Program-made: the position numbers and the translations under genes
Source of the DNA: Suillus spraguei
Lineage: Eukaryota > Basidiomycota > Agaricomycetes > Boletales > Suillaceae
DNA: 64,000 nucleotides
Reading direction: 5' to 3'
Assembly (NCBI GenBank): GCA_016800925.1
Contig: JABCPU010000328.1
Location: forward strand, 1 to 64,000
The notes under the pieces: generated by a model
The model's database searches: none
What the model saw: only the letters and a program-made list of their open reading frames with translations
Told to the model about the DNA's origin: nothing
Part shown: one piece after another, positions 32,743 to 44,124 of the stretch
Layout of the letters: each line of letters opens with the position of its first letter
How positions within the stretch are numbered: position 1 is the stretch's first letter

Positions 32743-32949
32743 CAGTGGCTCAAAAAGTGTCCGAATGTTTGTGGAAATTTGTGTAATTGCTTCACTGTGA
32801 GTCAGGGTGTGGGAATATGACTAAGCCATAGTGAAGTGTCAGGATGCCCTGTTTCTCAGCGTTATTAGTGTTCCCTATGGCGTGGGAATCCACTCACTCC
32901 ATGCAAATATATGGTCATTTTAATTTGATGACTCATTCAGACACTTTTT

Positions 32950-33110
32950 GACTTTCAGTTTGACCAACACAATCTCTATAGTTCTGACACTTTGTGTGAC
33001 CTCCTTTTGCTCTAATCACTTATGCCACTCTTCTAAACATATTATCTATCCATTTCTGATATTCCTCCTTAGCTATCTTGCTCCACCCTGCTGCAACTCT
33101 GTCCTATAGC
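32950..33110 (-). pseudogene. C-terminal fragment of a Tc1-type transposase
   Basis: Minus-strand translation gives EYQKWIDNMFRRVA, a stop, then IRAKGGHTKCQNYRDC. This order (W..I..M..R, then akGGhTky) is the usual C-terminus of Tc1/mariner transposases just before the terminal repeat. The catalytic DDE region is absent. Confidence 0.7.
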
Positions 33111-33144
33111 TGAAATAGCCTCTGTGGTGAATTTTGATAGGCTG

Positions 33145-33618
33145 TGTTACAGTCGTACGTGCCCCTATTCATTTCTACCTCCTTTGCTTTGTATATTACG
33201 TAACATGACTCTGACTCATATGCTCAATGCATCTGTACTATAGTTGCCTTCCTTCTTTGGATACGCACTTACAGTCTCACGTCTCTTTCTTGGTCCGTGC
33301 ACACATATTGATCTATTTAAGCATGTTGTATTATGCTTGTATACTTTACTTTAATCTTACTGGGTTTTACCTGGAATATCCTTCGCTTAGGTCCCCAACC
33401 TAAGTCATCTTGAATCGTCTCTAAGTCTAAGCACTCCTTAGCCTTAGTCTCTACTCTCGTAGAACCTCTTAGACTTGTCTTTGAGGCAGAACCCTTGATA
33501 GTACTCGGAACACGTTCCTTGTACTTCCACCTTGTCCTCTTCTGGACATTGTAGAACTTCCCAGCAGACCGTCTGTGTCTTTTCACTGTCGCTGGTGACG
33601 CCATCCCAGTTCGTAACA
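33145..33618 (+). repeat. solo LTR1 inside the mariner derivative
   Basis: 474 bp TGTTACAGTCG..GTTCGTAACA with duplication GGCTG (33140-33144 and 33619-33623). Confidence 0.93.
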
Positions 33619-34021
33619 GGCTGTATGCAATTTCTTGAGTAATTGCCAGAGATATTTAATAGATTTGAGGTCTTGGTACTATTCTGGCCATTATAGGACA
33701 GTAATATTGTGATCTTAAAACCATTTCATAGCTAACTTGAAAGCTCACTGTATATGAAAGTGTCAGAATTATAGAGATTGTGTTGGTCAAACTGAAAGTC
33801 AAAAAGTGTCTGAATGAGTCATCAAATTAAAATGACCATATATTTGCATAGAGTGAGTGGATTCCCACGCCATTCCCACGCCATAGGGAACACTAATAAT
33901 GCTGAGAAACAGGGCTTCCTGACACTTCACTATGGCTTAGTCATATTCCCACACCCTGACTCACAGTGAAGCAATTACACAAATTTCCACAAATATTCGG
34001 ACACTTTTTTGAGCCACTGTA

Positions 34022-34214
34022 AGCATTAAGCAAGCACACTGAGTGAAACATTAAGTTATTTCACTCCAGTCTTTGGACATTATTTCTCACAACATACAGA
34101 CACATCAGCAAGCCACCAAATCATCACACATTCTCACACTAGCTAGTGCAAGGTTACTAGTCATCTAGTGTCAACGATATCTAGTTCTCTTTACAACACA
34201 GAACACATTTCTGT
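34022..34214. other. short unassigned spacer
   Basis: AT-rich sequence between the mariner derivative and a solo LTR2. No gene or repeat recognised. Confidence 0.4.
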
Positions 34215-34219
34215 GGGGA

Positions 34220-34989
34220 TGTCATATACCATACTTCTAATCTCAGATCCGACCATATCTGATCAGATCCGATCGATTCCATATCCGTCCGGTCCACAGA
34301 TCCTGTCTGGACCACCCATCCGAATGTGCTCACTTCTCGCACCTTAACTCCCTTATGTATATCTGCGTCTATCTCCTTTCGTCATTCCTCCTGTTTCCGG
34401 TATTCCGGCTGTTTATATTTCCGTCCTGTGTCACTGATCCGTTTCCTGTGTTCATTTCCGATTCATGCTTACTGATCCGCTGTGCATTAACTAATAGACT
34501 TCCGTTACACTTCGTACATAGCCCTCGGTCCCGGACTTGCTGATTATCCGTCTTAGATACTTACAGTATATAAACCACTTGTGGATCTCCGTAGAACCTT
34601 AGTTCGAATACCATCTTAGATTCTACTCATTCCGCTTCTTCCGGACTTGAGCCACCCTCTGCTCTAAAGTCACCTTCCGAGACTTAGGATTGATTCCTAT
34701 AGTCAATATCTCCGACTCTATCTTCGGATAGTCTACCTCCATTAGTTTCTAGTTAGGAACTCGTTCCGAAGCTAGTCTTAATCTTTGCTCTATCCTTACG
34801 TTCCGAATAACCTTCAGACACATCATATCCGGTACCTTTGGACGCCCGGATCCGCCACGCAACTCCTTCCGGATCTTCGGACAAATAACTTCTCCTTGAA
34901 ATAAGGGGCATTACTCGAGAAAGGGGCACAGTGCACGAACTGAGGCCAAAGCCCTTCGGATCTCTCTACCTTTGAGTACGGTCTTAACA
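34220..34989 (+). repeat. solo LTR2
   Basis: 770 bp TGTCATATACC..GTCTTAACA with duplication GGGGA (34215-34219 and 34990-34994). Confidence 0.93.
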
Positions 34990-35514
34990 GGGGAGAATAT
35001 TGCATTCATATATTTCATTAGTTAATTCAGGAGGACAATAAGACTAGCAGTCATTCAACAATATCAATAGCTTGGCCACTTAAGACTACATCAAGAGGGT
35101 GTACTCTGTTCTGACCTGCGTCATACTCATCGTGAAGTGCCTGAGCAGCAGAGAGTTGGTTTTGAAGTGACATATTGGATAGTCTGATCAGTGCTAGACG
35201 GCTTAGTTGACTCCATTAATTAGCGAGAGTTAGGAGTAGCATCATCGCATATCAACATACATCATCATCATCATCATCATCACAAGTCTGTACATTGTCT
35301 TATAAAATCACAAGCACTGCATCACACCAGTTACTGATTTTATCCCCCTGTCCTTTGATCAAACAAAGACAAGAAAGAGTTGTTTGCCCTTTTCCCCACA
35401 AACGACCATGTTATCAACCGTTGGTATTTGTCTGAACCGTTGACTGTGGAGAATATTGAAATTCAGTGAACTTTTCTGTTTTTTGTATTCTGAGAAGACA
35501 CCGCATGGTACATA
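34990..35514. other. unassigned region with an ATC microsatellite
   Basis: No coding signal. (ATC)n runs from 35261 to 35282. The phrase GGAGAATATT occurs at both ends (34992 and 35456). It could be the diverged outer part of the adjoining LTR5, but no match was visible. Confidence 0.4.
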
Positions 35515-36377
35515 CATAGCCTCAGACTTTGCTTACTGATCCATACCTATTTTCCCTACAGTATATAAACTCGCAATTGTACTCTAGCAGACCTCAGTCT
35601 GAATATTGATGTTTTCTCATTGATGTTTCCTTCGGTTTACCTTTCTACTTGTATACTTCTCATGTCAATATAACTCTGTTACATTCTTGCACTTGGGCTC
35701 CAGCCCTTGTAAGCCTCCGGTTCAGGCCTATGGGAGTATTCCCTACACCGGACATTTGACCCTTTGTTATATTATGCTTTCTGGACTTCATCCAACTCCT
35801 GTCTTTAATCCTGTTCATCTCTGGCTCTACCTTTGGTAGTCTTCCTCTGTCTGTTTCTACTCCGGACTTCATCTGTAGTAGTCTATACTCTCCTTACATA
35901 ATCTCCGGACCTACTCCTCTACAGTAGGGAAATACTTCCCCCTCCTCCGCTCCTCCGCTCCTCATCCTCCGGTCATATCCTATCCTATCCTTGACCTCCT
36001 GTGGATCATCTTTCCCCCTGGAGCTTTGCTCCTATCCTGCCCTGGACTTCATCTGGCAGTCCGTCCTCTGTTCCATTCTACTTGGGACTTGTCCCAGTAG
36101 TCTTACCCTTGTTCCCTGTTCCTCCAGAAATAGTTCCAGTGTGTTTCCCACACTCCTCCGGTAGTCTGTTGGCGCTCTTCTGAGCTATCTAGCCCTAGAG
36201 TTCGTCTGGAGTTCCCCTCCGGACTTCACCAGAAATCCCCCTTGGACTTCATATGAAATTAGGGGCACAGTGCATGAGCTGAGGCCAAGCCCCCTTGAAT
36301 TAGTTATGACCCTCCAGTACAACCCCCATGCTGAGCTGGAACTTCTTAGCAGCCTCCAGTTTGGCATGGTCGTAACA
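35515..36377 (+). repeat. truncated LTR5 (LTR2-related), left copy
   Basis: Reverse complement of the LTR5 at 36531-40051, recognisable from CATAGCCTCAGACTTTGC to GCATGGTCGTAACA. It shares with LTR2 the block GGGGCACAGTGCATGAGCTG and a TATATAAAC box (about 35571). Its outer end is missing, so no target duplication can be given. It abuts the last part of element D's ORF3. Confidence 0.65.
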
Positions 36378-36530
36378 GATAGGTGAGTGGAGCACAGTAC
36401 TTGCAAATCTGACATTGATAGTCAGGTCAATTCTTCTGCTGATGTCCATAGTTTCCATGGACATGGCATTTCACCTTTTTATCATGATTAGAAATTGATG
36501 TATGGAGTGGTGAGGGTGAAACAATAGGGG
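36378..36530 (-). pseudogene. element D ORF3, zinc-knuckle fragment
   Basis: Minus-strand reading gives SPSPLHTSISNHDKKVKC, HGNYGHQQKN, stop, DYQCQICKYCAP, matching the end of ORF3 in elements 1 and 2 around the double zinc knuckle. It continues across the solo LTR5 (36531-40051) with the part at 40052 onward. Confidence 0.75.
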
Positions 36531-36645
36531 TGTTATGACCATGCAAAACTGGGGCTACTAAGAAGTCCTGGCCTTACATGGTGTCGTACCGGAGGGACGG
36601 AAAGTCAAAGGGGCTTGGCCTCAGCTCGTGCGCTGTGCCCCTTAC

Positions 36646-37121
36646 TGTTACGACTGGTATAGCATCACCAGCGACAGTGAGAAGACACAGTCGGTCTGCT
36701 GGGAAGTTCTTACAATGTCCAGAAGAGGACAAGGTGAAAGTACAAGGAATGCGTTCCGAGTACGATCAAGGGTTCGGCCTCAAAGACAAGTCTAAGAGGT
36801 TCTGCAAGAATAGAGACTAAGGCTAAGGAGTGCTTAGACTTAGAGACGATTTCAAGACTACTTAGGTTGGAGACCTAAGTGAAGGAGATTCCAGGTAAAA
36901 CCCAGTAAGATTAAAGTAAAGAATCTGCTACAAGTACAACGTGCTTAAATAGACCAATATGTGCGCACAGACCAAGAGAGACGTGAGAAAGTAAGTGCAT
37001 ATCCAAATAAGGAAGGCAACTATAGTACAGATGCGTTGAGCATATGAGTCAGAGTCATGTGATATGATATACAAGTAAGGAAGCAAGGAGAAAATGAATA
37101 GGGGCACGTACGATTGTAACA
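36646..37121 (-). repeat. solo LTR1 inside LTR5
   Basis: 476 bp, plus-strand TGTTACGACTGG..GATTGTAACA, with duplication CTTAC (36641-36645 and 37122-37126). Confidence 0.93.
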
Positions 37122-37464
37122 CTTACCCAAGTATGTGCCCTTAATTTCGGATGGAGTCTAAGGGAGAGTTCTGGTGAAGTCTGGATGGAAAGTCTGGATG
37201 AACTCTAAGGCAGGATAGCTCGATAGAGCTCCAATAGACTTCTGGATGAGTGCCAGAATGCACCGGAACTATTTCCAGAAGGTAGGGAGTAATGGTAAGA
37301 CTACTGGAACAAGTCCCAAGTAGAACAGATGAAGATGGACCACTGGACAAAGTCCAGGGCAGGGTAGGAGCGGAGCTCCGGAGGAAAAGATGATCCATAG
37401 ATGTTGGAGGATAGGATAGGATAGATCTGGAGGACCAGAGGTCCAAAGGTCCGGAGCTCGGAGG

Positions 37465-37556
37465 AGCGGATGAGTGGATGAGCAGATGAGCGGATGAGCG
37501 GATGATTGGATGATTGGACGAGCGGATGTGCGGATGATCGGATGATTGGACGAGCG
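37465..37556 (+). repeat. GCGGATGA octamer array inside LTR5
   Basis: About eleven imperfect 8-bp units (GCGGATGA, GTGGATGA, GCAGATGA, TTGGATGA, GGACGA variants). Confidence 0.75.
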
Positions 37557-37974
37557 TAGCTCTATGGATCTTAGGGGAGGTATTGAGCTACTATAGAGGA
37601 GTAGGTCTGGATATCATAGAAGGAGAGTATAGACTACTTTGGACAAGGTCCAGAATAGAAACAGACAGGATAAGACTACCAAAGGTAGAGTCGGAGGTGA
37701 AACAGATGAGTGACAGGAAACGGATGAAGTCCAAAAAGGATATAGGACATAGAATCAAGGCTCTGGCCTAGGGAATGATCCCATTGGTCTGAGTCGGAAG
37801 CTTACAAGGGCCAGAGCCCAAGTGCAAGAATGGAAACAGATTTATATAGACATGGTAACAAGATAATAGAAGTCAGAGGAATATACAGAAGTAGGAAAGC
37901 AATGATCAGACTGAGGTCTGCAGGAGTTGTACTACAAGTTTATATGCTGTGGGTAGCATGCCGGTGTAAAGATA

Positions 37975-38842
37975 CAATCTAGCCTGGGCTGTAGATAAAC
38001 CACGGCCTAAGCTAGTATGCGAGTCTTGTGCTCTACCTAGTCTGCTTCACTTGCGAAGGCAAGAACATTTGACCCTAAAGGGAATGCTAAGTTAGTATAG
38101 TTCGATATTGCCTAACCTGTGGTGTGAGAATGCCGTCAGAGGTAGCGAGATGCTAGCGATGACCTCTGGTCCATGGGAAACTTGCGGTAAAACTAGCGGT
38201 AAGCGTGGGAATGTGGTAGGCAAGCGGTAGTGTGAACAGTAAAACTGCGGTAAGCGTGGGAACTTCTGCGGTAAAACAAGTGGTAGTGTAGCGGTGAAGC
38301 GGGAAAGCGGTAAAGAGCGGTGGTGCGTGCAGCGGTAAAGCAATTCTTAAGGAAACAGTGACTTCAGTAAAGGACTTTATTTCGTAGTGACAGTAGTGGT
38401 GACTATTCCTAAGTACTGTGTGTACTATAGGAGGGAAGTAAGGAACAAGTACAGGTACCTAGGAATTTTATATGAAAGGAATAGCTACAGAAACGGAAGG
38501 GATAGGATTAACACGCAGCAGACATGTAATAAGACTGCACTACAGTTTACAAAACATAATGTACCGGTGAGACTGGATGGACATAGGATGGGCGGTGAAT
38601 CTTGCTTGTGGATGCCTAATGGGTTCGTGGAGATTGCTGAAGATCACCGCTTCATGGGAAAGTTGCCGCAGTACAGCCGTTAAGCTGCAACGAGGCTTCC
38701 AGAGTGTGGAACGATACCATTAGATAGGGGTAAATGCATGGTAAAGTAGGACGGTGAAGCTGAAGGGTAAGGATAATGATTGCCGTGTGACACCTATATG
38801 AAAATGTGCCATTTCAAGCTCAGCGTGAGTTTGTTTGTCACA
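37975..38842 (+). repeat. solo LTR4-type repeat inside LTR5
   Basis: 868 bp TGTAAAGATACAATC..TTTGTTTGTCACA with 4-bp duplication CCGG (37971-37974 and 38843-38846). It matches the reverse complement of 31191-32153 best over the first 150 bases. GCGGTAA motifs cluster at about 38175-38340. Confidence 0.8.
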
Positions 38843-39275
38843 CCGGAAGGCAAGTAAGGATAGTCCGAGGCTATGTCTGAGGCATTGTGGAACACAAGGC
38901 TATGAACTTGGAAATAAGACTTGTACAAAATATCTTATCAAGACGGAAGTCAAGATAACCAAAAGCCAGAGGTGCAGAGATAACCGAAAGCCAGACACAG
39001 GTATTAACCTAAAAGGAGTAACGCGCAGGTGCACAGGAATAGTTTCAGATATGAGCATGGATCAGGTATGGACACAGATTGGATATGGACATGGATTGGA
39101 TATGAACACGGATCAGATGGGTGGATCAGATCAGATGGATGGACTGAGTCGGATATGGATATGGATTAGATATGGATGGATATGGATTGGAATGGATGGG
39201 TGGATTGGATATGTGAGCTGGATTGGATGGGTGGACTAGGATGTATGGATTGGGTGTCCGGATGTCCATGGATCA

Positions 39276-40022
39276 TATCATATACCATACTTCTAATCCC
39301 AGATCCGACCATATCTGATCAGATCCAATCAATTCTATTTCCGTCCGGTCCACAGATCCTGTCCGGATCGCTCATCCAAATGTGCGCACTTCTCGCACTC
39401 TATCTCCCTTGTGTATATCTGTGTCTATCTCCTTTCGTCGCTCATCCTGTTTCCGGTACTCCAGCTGTGTATAATTCCTTCCTGTGTCACTGATCCGTTA
39501 CCTGTGTTTCATTTCCGATTCGTGCTTACTGATCCGCTGCACATTAACTAATAGACTTCTGTTACACTTCGTACATAGCCCTCGGTCCTGGACTTATTGA
39601 TTATCTGTCTTAGATACTTACCGTATATAAACCACTTGTAGATCTCTGTAGAACCTTAGTTCGAATATCATCTTAGATTCTGCTCATTCCGCTTCCTTCG
39701 GACTTGAGTCACTTTCCGCTCAAAGTCATCTTCCGAGACTTGGGATTGATTCCTATAGTCCATATCTCCGACTCTATCTTCGGATAGCCTACCTCTGTCA
39801 GTTTCTAGTTAGGAATCTGTTCCAAAGCTAGCCTTAGTCCTCCTTCCATCCCCGCACTCCAGATAACCTTCAGACATCCGGATCCGCTACGCAACTCCTT
39901 CCGGATCTTCGGACATATATCTCCTCTCTGAAATAAAGGGGCATTACTTGGACAAGGGGCACAGTGTATGAACTGAGGCCAAAGCCCTTCAGATCTTTCA
40001 CCCCTTGAGTACGGTCTTAACA
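39276..40022 (+). repeat. solo LTR2 inside LTR5
   Basis: 747 bp, TATCATATACC (first bases degraded from TGTC) to GGTCTTAACA, with duplication GATCA (39271-39275 and 40023-40027). Confidence 0.9.
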
Positions 40023-40051
40023 GATCAGACCTGAATGTACGGTATATGACA

Positions 40052-41100
40052 AGGGGGAGGACTAGTGGAGCATGCTCACTTATTTCCTTTATTACACATC
40101 ATGCATTTAAGGGTAACATGATTTTCACACCTAAGATCTTTTTTCTGCAAGGGAGAAAGGGTGTAGGCTGAGGTGGGGAGATCAGGCATATCTGGTCATT
40201 CAGCAGCTATGATGATTTTGTTTTGAGAGAATGGAGATGTTACTCCAAAGGCTTCAACAGGCATTAGAGCAATAAGATCTGCTGGTCCAAAAGATGCTGG
40301 GATGGTCATAGGCAGGTGAATATGACAGTCCTTAAGACAAGGACCAAGTGTGATTAGCTCAGCAACCTCGATTCCTAATTCTTTAGCAGCTTTGTACTGC
40401 TCTTCAGTACATGGCTCATAGAGCCAGTTAGGGTGTTCTTTGATGGTGGAGGTAGTGATAGGAGATGGGGTATGCAGGCTGTCTAAGATGGATGTCGCTT
40501 CTTGCATGCTAGAAATAGCTTCTTCTACTAATCCTCTAGCTTCTCTGATTTCTACAACAGATTGTCAAATAGTTTCGATAATGGTGTTTGTAGTCTCCCC
40601 AATCTCTTGCACAGCAGAAGATAATCCAACAAGGGCAGCAACATGAGGATGATTATACACAGCATGGGATGGAGGTGGAGGTACTGGGATCACATCTCTT
40701 TGCAGAGAGGAGGTCATGCAATGCCTGCCCATTGTTCAGCCACAATGTGAATAGCTGTTTCAACATCAGCTGTAAAAGAACAGGGAAGCAATAGCACCCC
40801 ATAAGTGTGAATGCGTTTCTGAAGGTGTATAATTCATTGGTGGCATGTAAGATCTGAGATATCTTCAGCAAGTTGCTCAATGAGTGTAGCGGTACAGATG
40901 AGGTTGACAAGGAGGACAGTGGGGAAGGTGTTCCAGTTGGTAAGGATCTTTTCAATTTCAAGGGCATGTCCCTCGCATAAGAGGGCAGCTTCAATGTAGG
41001 AGGAGTTGTTGACTTCTTGGATAAGGGTGTCATAGTTAGTAGGGGTTTCAATGGTGGTAGCAGCAACAGTGGAGATGTACGAAGTTGGGAATGAAGGCAT
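40052..41100 (-). pseudogene. element D ORF3, main part
   Basis: Starts MPSFPTSYIS at 41100, then NNSSYIEAALLCEGHALEIEK, LLVNLICTATLIEQLAEDI and HLQKRI-like sequence. After frame breaks comes NWLYEPCTEEQYKAAK and HIHLPMTIPASFGPADLIAL (40196-40507). It ends at the solo LTR5 and resumes at 36530. The independent divergence of this copy shows that ORF3 is a standing part of the element rather than a chance insertion in elements 1 and 2. Many Arg or Gln codons have become stops. Confidence 0.78.
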
Positions 41101-42596
41101 ATCAGTAGGGCTAGTTGATCAAGTGCATAGGCAGTTGATTGATTGGGGAAATGATTACAGGGCATTTCGCTTCTTATAAGCATTCAGGATTCAAGCAGAG
41201 TTCTTCAAGTTCTTTTCTGGGAGCCATTCATTATCCCCCAATGAGTATCCCTTCCACATCACCAGGTATCATCGGTGATTACCGGTGCCTTTGTAAGAAA
41301 GAATAGCTTCAACTTTGTACTCATCTTCTTCTTTGATGATGTCAGGTGGGGGTTCTGGGAAGTTTGGACCGTGTATGTCATTTTTGCTATAGGGTAATAA
41401 GAAAGAAGCATGGAAGGTGGGATGAATCTTCCACTGCAGAGGGAGTTTGAGTGTGAACATGATGGGCAATAAGACTGCAATGATCAGGAAAGGTCCATAT
41501 CATTTCAGTGCATGCTTCCATGATGGGAGTTTGAGTCTAAGATTAGCTGCTAGCCAAACCTTATCTCTGATCTTCCACAGGGTATACTTATCTCCTCAGG
41601 ATTATTTGGCCATCATCTACATGGCGATGTTATGGCAGGTGATTGCTTCTTCCCTTATCTTCTGCAGAGATTGTACTTGATCCTCTGCGGCAGGGATGGT
41701 AGAGTCAGGAATCAGATGGGGAATGGCACATAGCTCATATCCCATCATCAGGAAGAATGGTGATGCATTCTGTGCATTGTGTTGTTGGTGATTGTGTATG
41801 AATTCAGCAATTGGGAGGTGTTCAATCCAATCTTCAGGGTTATTGCGACAATAGATGTGCAAGTATGTTTCAAGCTCTTGATTGAGCTGTTCAGTTTGAC
41901 CATTGGTCTGAGGGTGGTATGCAGTAGACGGGACAATGACATAGTCAAGAAGTCATGCAAGTTCCTTGGAGAAGCATGATAGGAATTGCAGTCCACGATC
42001 TGAAATAACTTTGTCATGGAGTCCAAATCAGCAATAGACATGCTTCAAAAATAGTTTGGCAACACCTTCTGATGTGATAGTTTTCAAACAAGGGATAATA
42101 ATTACCCCCTTCATAAGGCCATGGTCTACCACAACCATGATACTGTCAAAGCCTCCAGAGACAGGGAGGTCAGTGATCAAATTGACAGAGATCTGGGAGA
42201 AAGGCTGAGTCATGGATGAGGGAATTGGGGAAAGTGGAGGTCAAACAGGATGAGTATCTGCTTTCATTCACTGACAAAGAGTGCAACCCTCAACATATTT
42301 CCGGATAAAGGAGCCCATAGTGGGCCACCAGGTTTCTCATTTTACGAGTTCTTCAGTTGTGAATTGACCGGGATGTCCTGTGGTAGGATGATCATGATAC
42401 CTCACAAGGATAACAGCACAAGGTGCTGGAGGGATATAGGCACAGTTCTTGAAATAGAGGATATTCTCTTCAATCTTCCAGTCAGAGAGTGCCTACTTCA
42501 TAGGGGGAAGGCACATGTCATCAAGGGTGTCAGAAGCTGTCTTGAAAACAGGGTTGTTAAGGGGATCAGAGGATAACAGCACATCCTTCATGTCAG
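41101..42596 (-). pseudogene. element D integrase and chromodomain, decayed
   Basis: From 42596 leftward: the integrase lead-in (KIEENILYFKN), [22 protein letters not shown] (the first catalytic Asp region reads N-L-I-T instead of D-L-I-T), VISDRG-like and [57 protein letters not shown], and a chromodomain (YKVEAILSYKGTGNH, stop, YLVMWKGYSLGDNEWLPEKNL) near 41180-41320. Several stops replace CGA/CAG codons, and CpG is scarce. The 5' part of D is absent beyond the LTR3 copy that begins at 42597. Confidence 0.85.
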
Positions 42597-42981
42597 TGTA
42601 GCGAACAAAGTCACGCTGACCATCAAATCCCCATTTTTGACAAGTGTCTTGTTACTGTCTGCGGCGCCAACTGAATAATTCCCTTATAGCAAACATATAG
42701 CCTTTTCACTCCACTAAGGCAGAACTGTTCTTATTCTGTGGACCCTTACTGGATCCTCGTGTTGATGCCCTCATGTCCCATCCAATTCCACCTAGATCCA
42801 TTGGTGCGTAGTTAATCCACTTCTGTTGTTACTAAAACTATGGCAGGATTTACCTTATGTCTCAAGGGGCCACTGCATGCTGTGTGCCTCTTTGCTAATA
42901 CCTTGTTTATTTTCTATCTCACTACCAGACTCACCTAATTATCCTGTACGCACATGAAATATGTTAAAAGGACTCATCATA

Positions 42982-44102
42982 CAGTGGCTCAAAAAACTGT
43001 CCGCATGTTTTGACATTTTTCACTATCTATGATATTGTGTGAGAATGAACAAATTCCTCAAGGACATACTTATACCACATTGTAGTATGGCTTCAGGGCT
43101 TTTATTTGAGCCCTACACCGTGGGAATCGGCGGAGATATGGTGGAGATATAAGGCTTATAAAATGATGACTCATGTGGACAGTTTTTTGAGTGTATATTA
43201 AAACTATATAAATCATTATTTATGACACCATAAAAATCATGCCACTATTATATAAATTATAAAGTGGTGTCATTATGTTATTTTATGACTATATCTAACT
43301 ATATAAACCAGAATATCTCATGTATCATAGTCATAATCACCATGAAAGCCATCTCCTCTGCTCAAAGAGATAATATCCTCTCTCTGTCTTATGCTGGCCT
43401 CTCTGCTCGCCAAATTTCCTCTAGAACTGGAGTATGCAAGTCCACTGTGGCCAAGTTCATTAAAGAAAGCCACCCAGACAAGGAAAACTCTTGTGGAGGG
43501 GCTTGGACAGCATTATCAGCCTTTCCTGTAGTGATATGTTGGATAATAGCCCTTTTGTCAGTAGAGGTAAGCTTGGATGGACATCCTCCACAAGAGTTTT
43601 CCTTGTCTGGGTGGCTTTCTTTGATGAACTTGGCCACAGTGGACTTGCATACTCCAGTTCTAGAGGAAATTTGGCGAGCAGAGAGGCCAGCATAAGACAG
43701 AGAGAGGATATTATCTCTTTGAGCAGAGGAGATGGCTTTCATGGTGATTATGACTATGATACATGAGATATTCTGGTTTATATAGTTAGATATAGTCATA
43801 AAATAACATAATGACACCACTTTATAATTTATATAATAGTGGCATGATTTTTATGGTGTCATAAATAATGATTTATATAGTTTTAATATACACTCAAAAA
43901 ACTGTCCACATGAGTCATCATTTTATAAGCCTTATATCTCCACCATATCTCCGCCGATTCCCACGGTGTAGGGCTCAAATAAAAGCCCTGGAGCCATACT
44001 ACAATGTGGTATAAGTATGTCCTTGAGGAATTTGTTCATTCTCACACAATATCATAGATAGTGAAAAATGTCAAAACATGCGGACAGTTTTTTGAGCCAC
44101 TG
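42982..44102. mobile_element. palindromic (foldback) Tc1/mariner derivative
   Basis: 1121 bp flanked by TA (42980-42981 and 44103-44104). The two arms, 42982-43499 and 43585-44102, are each 518 bp, equal in length and almost identical as inverted repeats; one visible difference is GGCTTCAGGG against GGCTCCAGGG. The loop is 85 nt (43500-43584). Each arm contains the terminal repeat CAGTGGCTCAAAAAACTGTCC, the 5' untranslated region and the start of the transposase gene. No full transposase is encoded. Confidence 0.92.
43389..43820 (-). pseudogene. Tc1-type transposase N-terminus (helix-turn-helix), duplicated in both arms
   Basis: The likely start is MKAISSAQRDNILSLSYAG, followed by LSARQISSRTGVCKSTVAKF, a Tc3/Tc1-like helix-turn-helix that binds the terminal repeats. 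On this strand the frame goes through the loop (PSKLTSTDKRAIIQHITTG) before entering the opposite arm and becoming antisense. The other arm encodes the same N-terminus on the plus strand at about 43341-43499. The catalytic DDE domain is missing from both. Confidence 0.82.
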
Positions 44103-44124
44103 TACATACCGTTATGGTTACTTC

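Larger units (their letters stand above)
32743..34019. mobile_element. Tc1/mariner-type deletion derivative with about 250-bp inverted ends
   Basis: Ends CAGTGGCTCAAAAAGTGTCC and its reverse complement, flanked by TA (32741-32742 and 34020-34021). The inverted arms cover roughly 32743-32990 and 33770-34019. Without the solo LTR1 inside it (33145-33618) it is about 800 bp. The arms carry transposase C-terminal coding sequence, so only the ends and a fragment of the gene survive. Ends resemble those of the palindromic element at 42982-44102. Confidence 0.82.
36531..40051 (-). repeat. solo LTR5 containing three later insertions
   Basis: Plus-strand ends TGTTATGACCATGC and CGGTATATGACA, with duplication AGGGG at 36526-36530 and 40052-40056. 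LTR5 sequence lies at 36531-36645, 37127-37974, 38847-39275 and 40028-40051 (about 1.4 kb); the rest is solo LTR1, LTR4 and LTR2. It interrupts ORF3 of element D. It includes an octamer array GCGGATGA at about 37465-37556 and a GGATATGG-type array at about 39055-39250. Confidence 0.8.

Noticed and set aside
34355..34543. Small hydrophobic frame (MYICVYLL..) recurring in LTR2 copies
   Set aside because: It recurs because the LTRs are near-identical; in the copies at 39276 and 44125 the frame is shifted, so there is no sign of selection on the protein.
43264..43820. Two overlapping transposase frames on opposite strands
   Set aside because: They are the same N-terminus read from each arm of the palindrome; neither contains a DDE domain, so they are not two genes.
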